From NCBI GenBank assembly GCA_903864555.1, contig CAIPGJ010000278.1, positions 1-6,066 of the forward strand: a stretch of DNA of 6,066 bases. The letters run 5' to 3'. Source of the DNA: an uncultured Pseudomonadota bacterium. Lineage in GTDB: Bacteria > Pseudomonadota > Gammaproteobacteria > Burkholderiales > SG8-39. Below, one piece after another: positions 5,276-6,066 of the stretch. Made by a program: the position numbers and the translations under genes. The notes under the pieces were generated by a model that saw only the letters and a program-made list of their open reading frames with translations, was not told where the DNA came from and did no database searches. Each line of letters opens with the position of its first letter. Positions within the stretch are counted from its first letter, which is position 1.

Positions 5276-5296
5276 TGTTATTCCCATGTATGCCAC

Positions 5297-5302
5297 TATT
5301 CT
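5297..5302 (+). promoter_or_regulatory. Candidate -10 for DksA-family gene
   Basis: TATTCT matches TATAAT at 4 of 6 positions and its centre is 31 bp from the centre of the FNR-type box, exactly as at the coiled-coil gene. The start would be near 5309, leaving a leader of about 150 bases. A second, closer promoter cannot be excluded. Confidence 0.45.
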
Positions 5303-5318
5303 TGCCTCTGAAGAGGGC

Positions 5319-5351
5319 CCCGGCAGTTCCAGTACTGCGCTTCATGCCGGG
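5319..5351 (+). other. Leader stem-loop before DksA-family gene
   Basis: CCCGGCA (5319-5325) and TGCCGGG (5345-5351) are perfect 7-bp complementary arms around a 19-base loop. The loop contains the palindrome CAGTACTG (5330-5337). It would start about 10 bases into the predicted transcript. No T-run follows, so it is not an obvious terminator; its role is unknown. Confidence 0.35.
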
Positions 5352-5458
5352 ATCGCGTCGATGATCCCTGTGCAGCGCGGACCACGGCACACCCTGTCCG
5401 TCAGCACCCTACGCGCCGCCTGTATGCCCCCCTACACTCACTGCAGCGAGGATCACTC

Positions 5459-5854
5459 ATGACCAGAATCACCAAGGCCCAATCTGCCGGACTGGAAACA
5501 CAATTGCGCCAACTGGCAGCACGCCTGCGCAACGAGATCGCCGATGCCATGAAAGCCAACGGCACACCGGACGTGATCGGGCTGGCCAACCACAACGAGG
5601 ATGTCGACGACGCGGCACTGGCCGACCTGCAGACCAGCCTGGACCTGGCATCGGTGCAGCGCGACATCCAGGAACTGCGTGAAGCCGAGGCGGCGCTGAC
5701 ACGCCTGCGCGATGACAGCTATGGCACCTGCATCGCCTGCGGACACGCGGTCGCCCTGGCCCGCCTGCAGGCTTCCCCGGCGGCGGCCCGCTGCATTGGC
5801 TGCCAGGAGCAGGCCGAACGTGCGCGTGGCGAGCATAGCCACCGCAGTCTCTGA
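5459..5854 (+). CDS. Short DksA/TraR-family zinc-finger regulator
   Basis: This 131-residue protein is of the DksA/TraR family, which enters the RNA polymerase secondary channel and, often with ppGpp, alters initiation. The C-terminal four-cysteine zinc finger is C91-x2-C94-x17-C112-x2-C115, in the typical context YGTCIACG...RCIGC. The coiled-coil tip carries D48-x2-D51-x-A53 (DVDDAA), matching the DxxDxA tip of E. coli DksA (D71, D74, A76), so polymerase-directed activity is plausible. It is about 20 residues shorter than E. coli DksA (151), with a reduced N-terminus, so it is probably a secondary paralogue and not the housekeeping DksA. The ATG has GAGGA 6 bases upstream. It is transcribed away from the flavocytochrome and follows an FNR-type box. 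The gene ends 20 bases before a dispersed repeat. Confidence 0.88.
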   Translation: MTRITKAQSAGLETQLRQLAARLRNEIADAMKANGTPDVIGLANHNEDVDDAALADLQTSLDLASVQRDIQELREAEAALTRLRDDSYGTCIACGHAVALARLQASPAAARCIGCQEQAERARGEHSHRSL

Positions 5855-5857
5855 GGT

Positions 5858-5870
5858 CCAGCCTCGCTGG
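5858..5870 (+). terminator. Weak hairpin after DksA-family gene
   Basis: CCAGC and GCTGG form a 5-bp stem with a CTC loop starting 4 bases after the stop codon, followed by TTAACCCCTT. The tail is too poor in T for a standard intrinsic terminator. The adjoining palindromic repeat may contribute to 3'-end formation instead. Confidence 0.3.
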
Positions 5871-5874
5871 TTAA

Positions 5875-5986
5875 CCCCTTGTCAAAGGTTCTTCGGTGAT
5901 TTCCGGGGAGACGTGGCTGCGGCGCGGTTCACCCCCTTGTCAAAGGGGGCCGACTCGTGAGCGCAGCGAACGAGCGGGGGGATTTT
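5875..5986 (+). repeat. Dispersed intergenic repeat, right copy
   Basis: This is the inverted counterpart of the repeat at 130-312. In order it has a degenerate CCTTGTCAAAGG core, GTCAAAGGTTCTTCG (5881-5895), ATTTCCGGGGA (5899-5909), the intact palindrome (5932-5949) inside a 24-bp block identical to the left copy (5931-5954), an imperfect palindromic spacer CTCGTGAGCGCAGCGAACGAG beginning at 5954 (described by its CTCGT/ACGAG arms), and CGGGGGGATTTT (5975-5986). It follows the DksA-family stop by 20 bases, in the same orientation relative to transcription as the left copy has to its gene. Confidence 0.75.
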
Positions 5987-6066
5987 CTGCCGTTGCGCTT
6001 GCAGCGCACCACGAGTGCCTGATTGATGTCGGGGATGTGATCCGGCGCCTCCCTGCAAGCCTGCAA
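5929..6066 (-). CDS. Possible partial ORF entering from right edge
   Basis: On the minus strand a frame is open from the window edge for 45 codons to TGA at 5931-5929. The upstream part (including APDHIPDINQALVVRC) looks moderately protein-like. The last ~18 residues translate the dispersed repeat (KSPRSFAALTSRPPL). It could be the C-terminus of a neighbouring gene running into the repeat, or simply an open frame in GC-rich DNA. No family is recognisable from so little. Confidence 0.2.
   Translation of the reverse strand: MQACREAPDHIPDINQALVVRCKRNGRKSPRSFAALTSRPPLTRG

Larger units (their letters stand above)
5178..5458. other. Divergent intergenic region
   Basis: These 281 bases separate the flavocytochrome (leftward) from the DksA-family gene (rightward). 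They hold an FNR-type box, a candidate rightward -10 and a leader stem-loop, each listed separately. A plus-strand 81-codon ORF (5217-5462) spans them with a GGAGG site 5 bases before its ATG and an ATGA overlap with the next gene. It has mixed codon use, covers the promoter, and looks only partly protein-like (one hydrophobic stretch near its residues 10-30), so it is not called as a gene. Confidence 0.6.

Noticed and set aside
130..5986. Whole interval as a composite transposon bounded by inverted repeats
   Set aside because: The boundary repeats contain no transposase, have different unit numbers and unclear ends, and no target-site duplication was found; short dispersed elements explain them better.

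Overview
The window is GC-rich with dense gene packing and looks like a chromosomal segment from a respiring proteobacterium. The protein styles and the FNR/Anr-type boxes suggest a betaproteobacterium (for example a Rhodocyclales or Nitrosomonadales relative); this is an inference from sequence style, not a database match. Six genes are clear, and a seventh of 40 codons is likely.

Layout: 1-330 is non-coding and holds a repeat with an internal 72-bp-period duplication. A minus-strand gene set follows in transcription order: a secreted coiled-coil protein of unknown function (2852-3265), then an AMP/thymidine phosphorylase-like enzyme (1212-2777), then a PRPP-synthase-like enzyme (331-1215) that overlaps the phosphorylase by 4 bp (ATGA). 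Divergent to the coiled-coil gene, across a 139-bp gap, is a tiny periplasmic monoheme cytochrome c (3405-3671). Converging on it is a membrane flavocytochrome of the ferric-reductase/NOX type (3804-5177, minus), whose end overlaps a 40-codon single-TM ORF (3689-3811). Divergent to the flavocytochrome, across a 281-bp gap, is a short DksA/TraR-family zinc-finger regulator (5459-5854). A related repeat in inverted orientation follows at 5875-5986.

The unifying observation is that each of the two divergent intergenic regions carries a near-perfect FNR/Anr-type box (TTGACCCCGGTCAA and TTGATCCTGGTCAA). Each box centre lies 31 bp from a plausible -10 hexamer, the geometry of a class II FNR-activated promoter. 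The window therefore reads as an oxygen-responsive module. It pairs redox proteins (cytochrome c, flavocytochrome b) and an RNA-polymerase-binding regulator with a two-enzyme nucleotide set. Phosphorolysis of a nucleotide or nucleoside would give a ribose phosphate, and the PRPP-synthase homologue could return ribose phosphate to PRPP. The gene identities are well supported; the joint function and the regulation are inference.

The two flanking repeats lie immediately 3' of the outward-facing genes and have the same orientation relative to each gene's transcription. They share an 18-bp palindrome, CCCCCTTTGACAAGGGGG.
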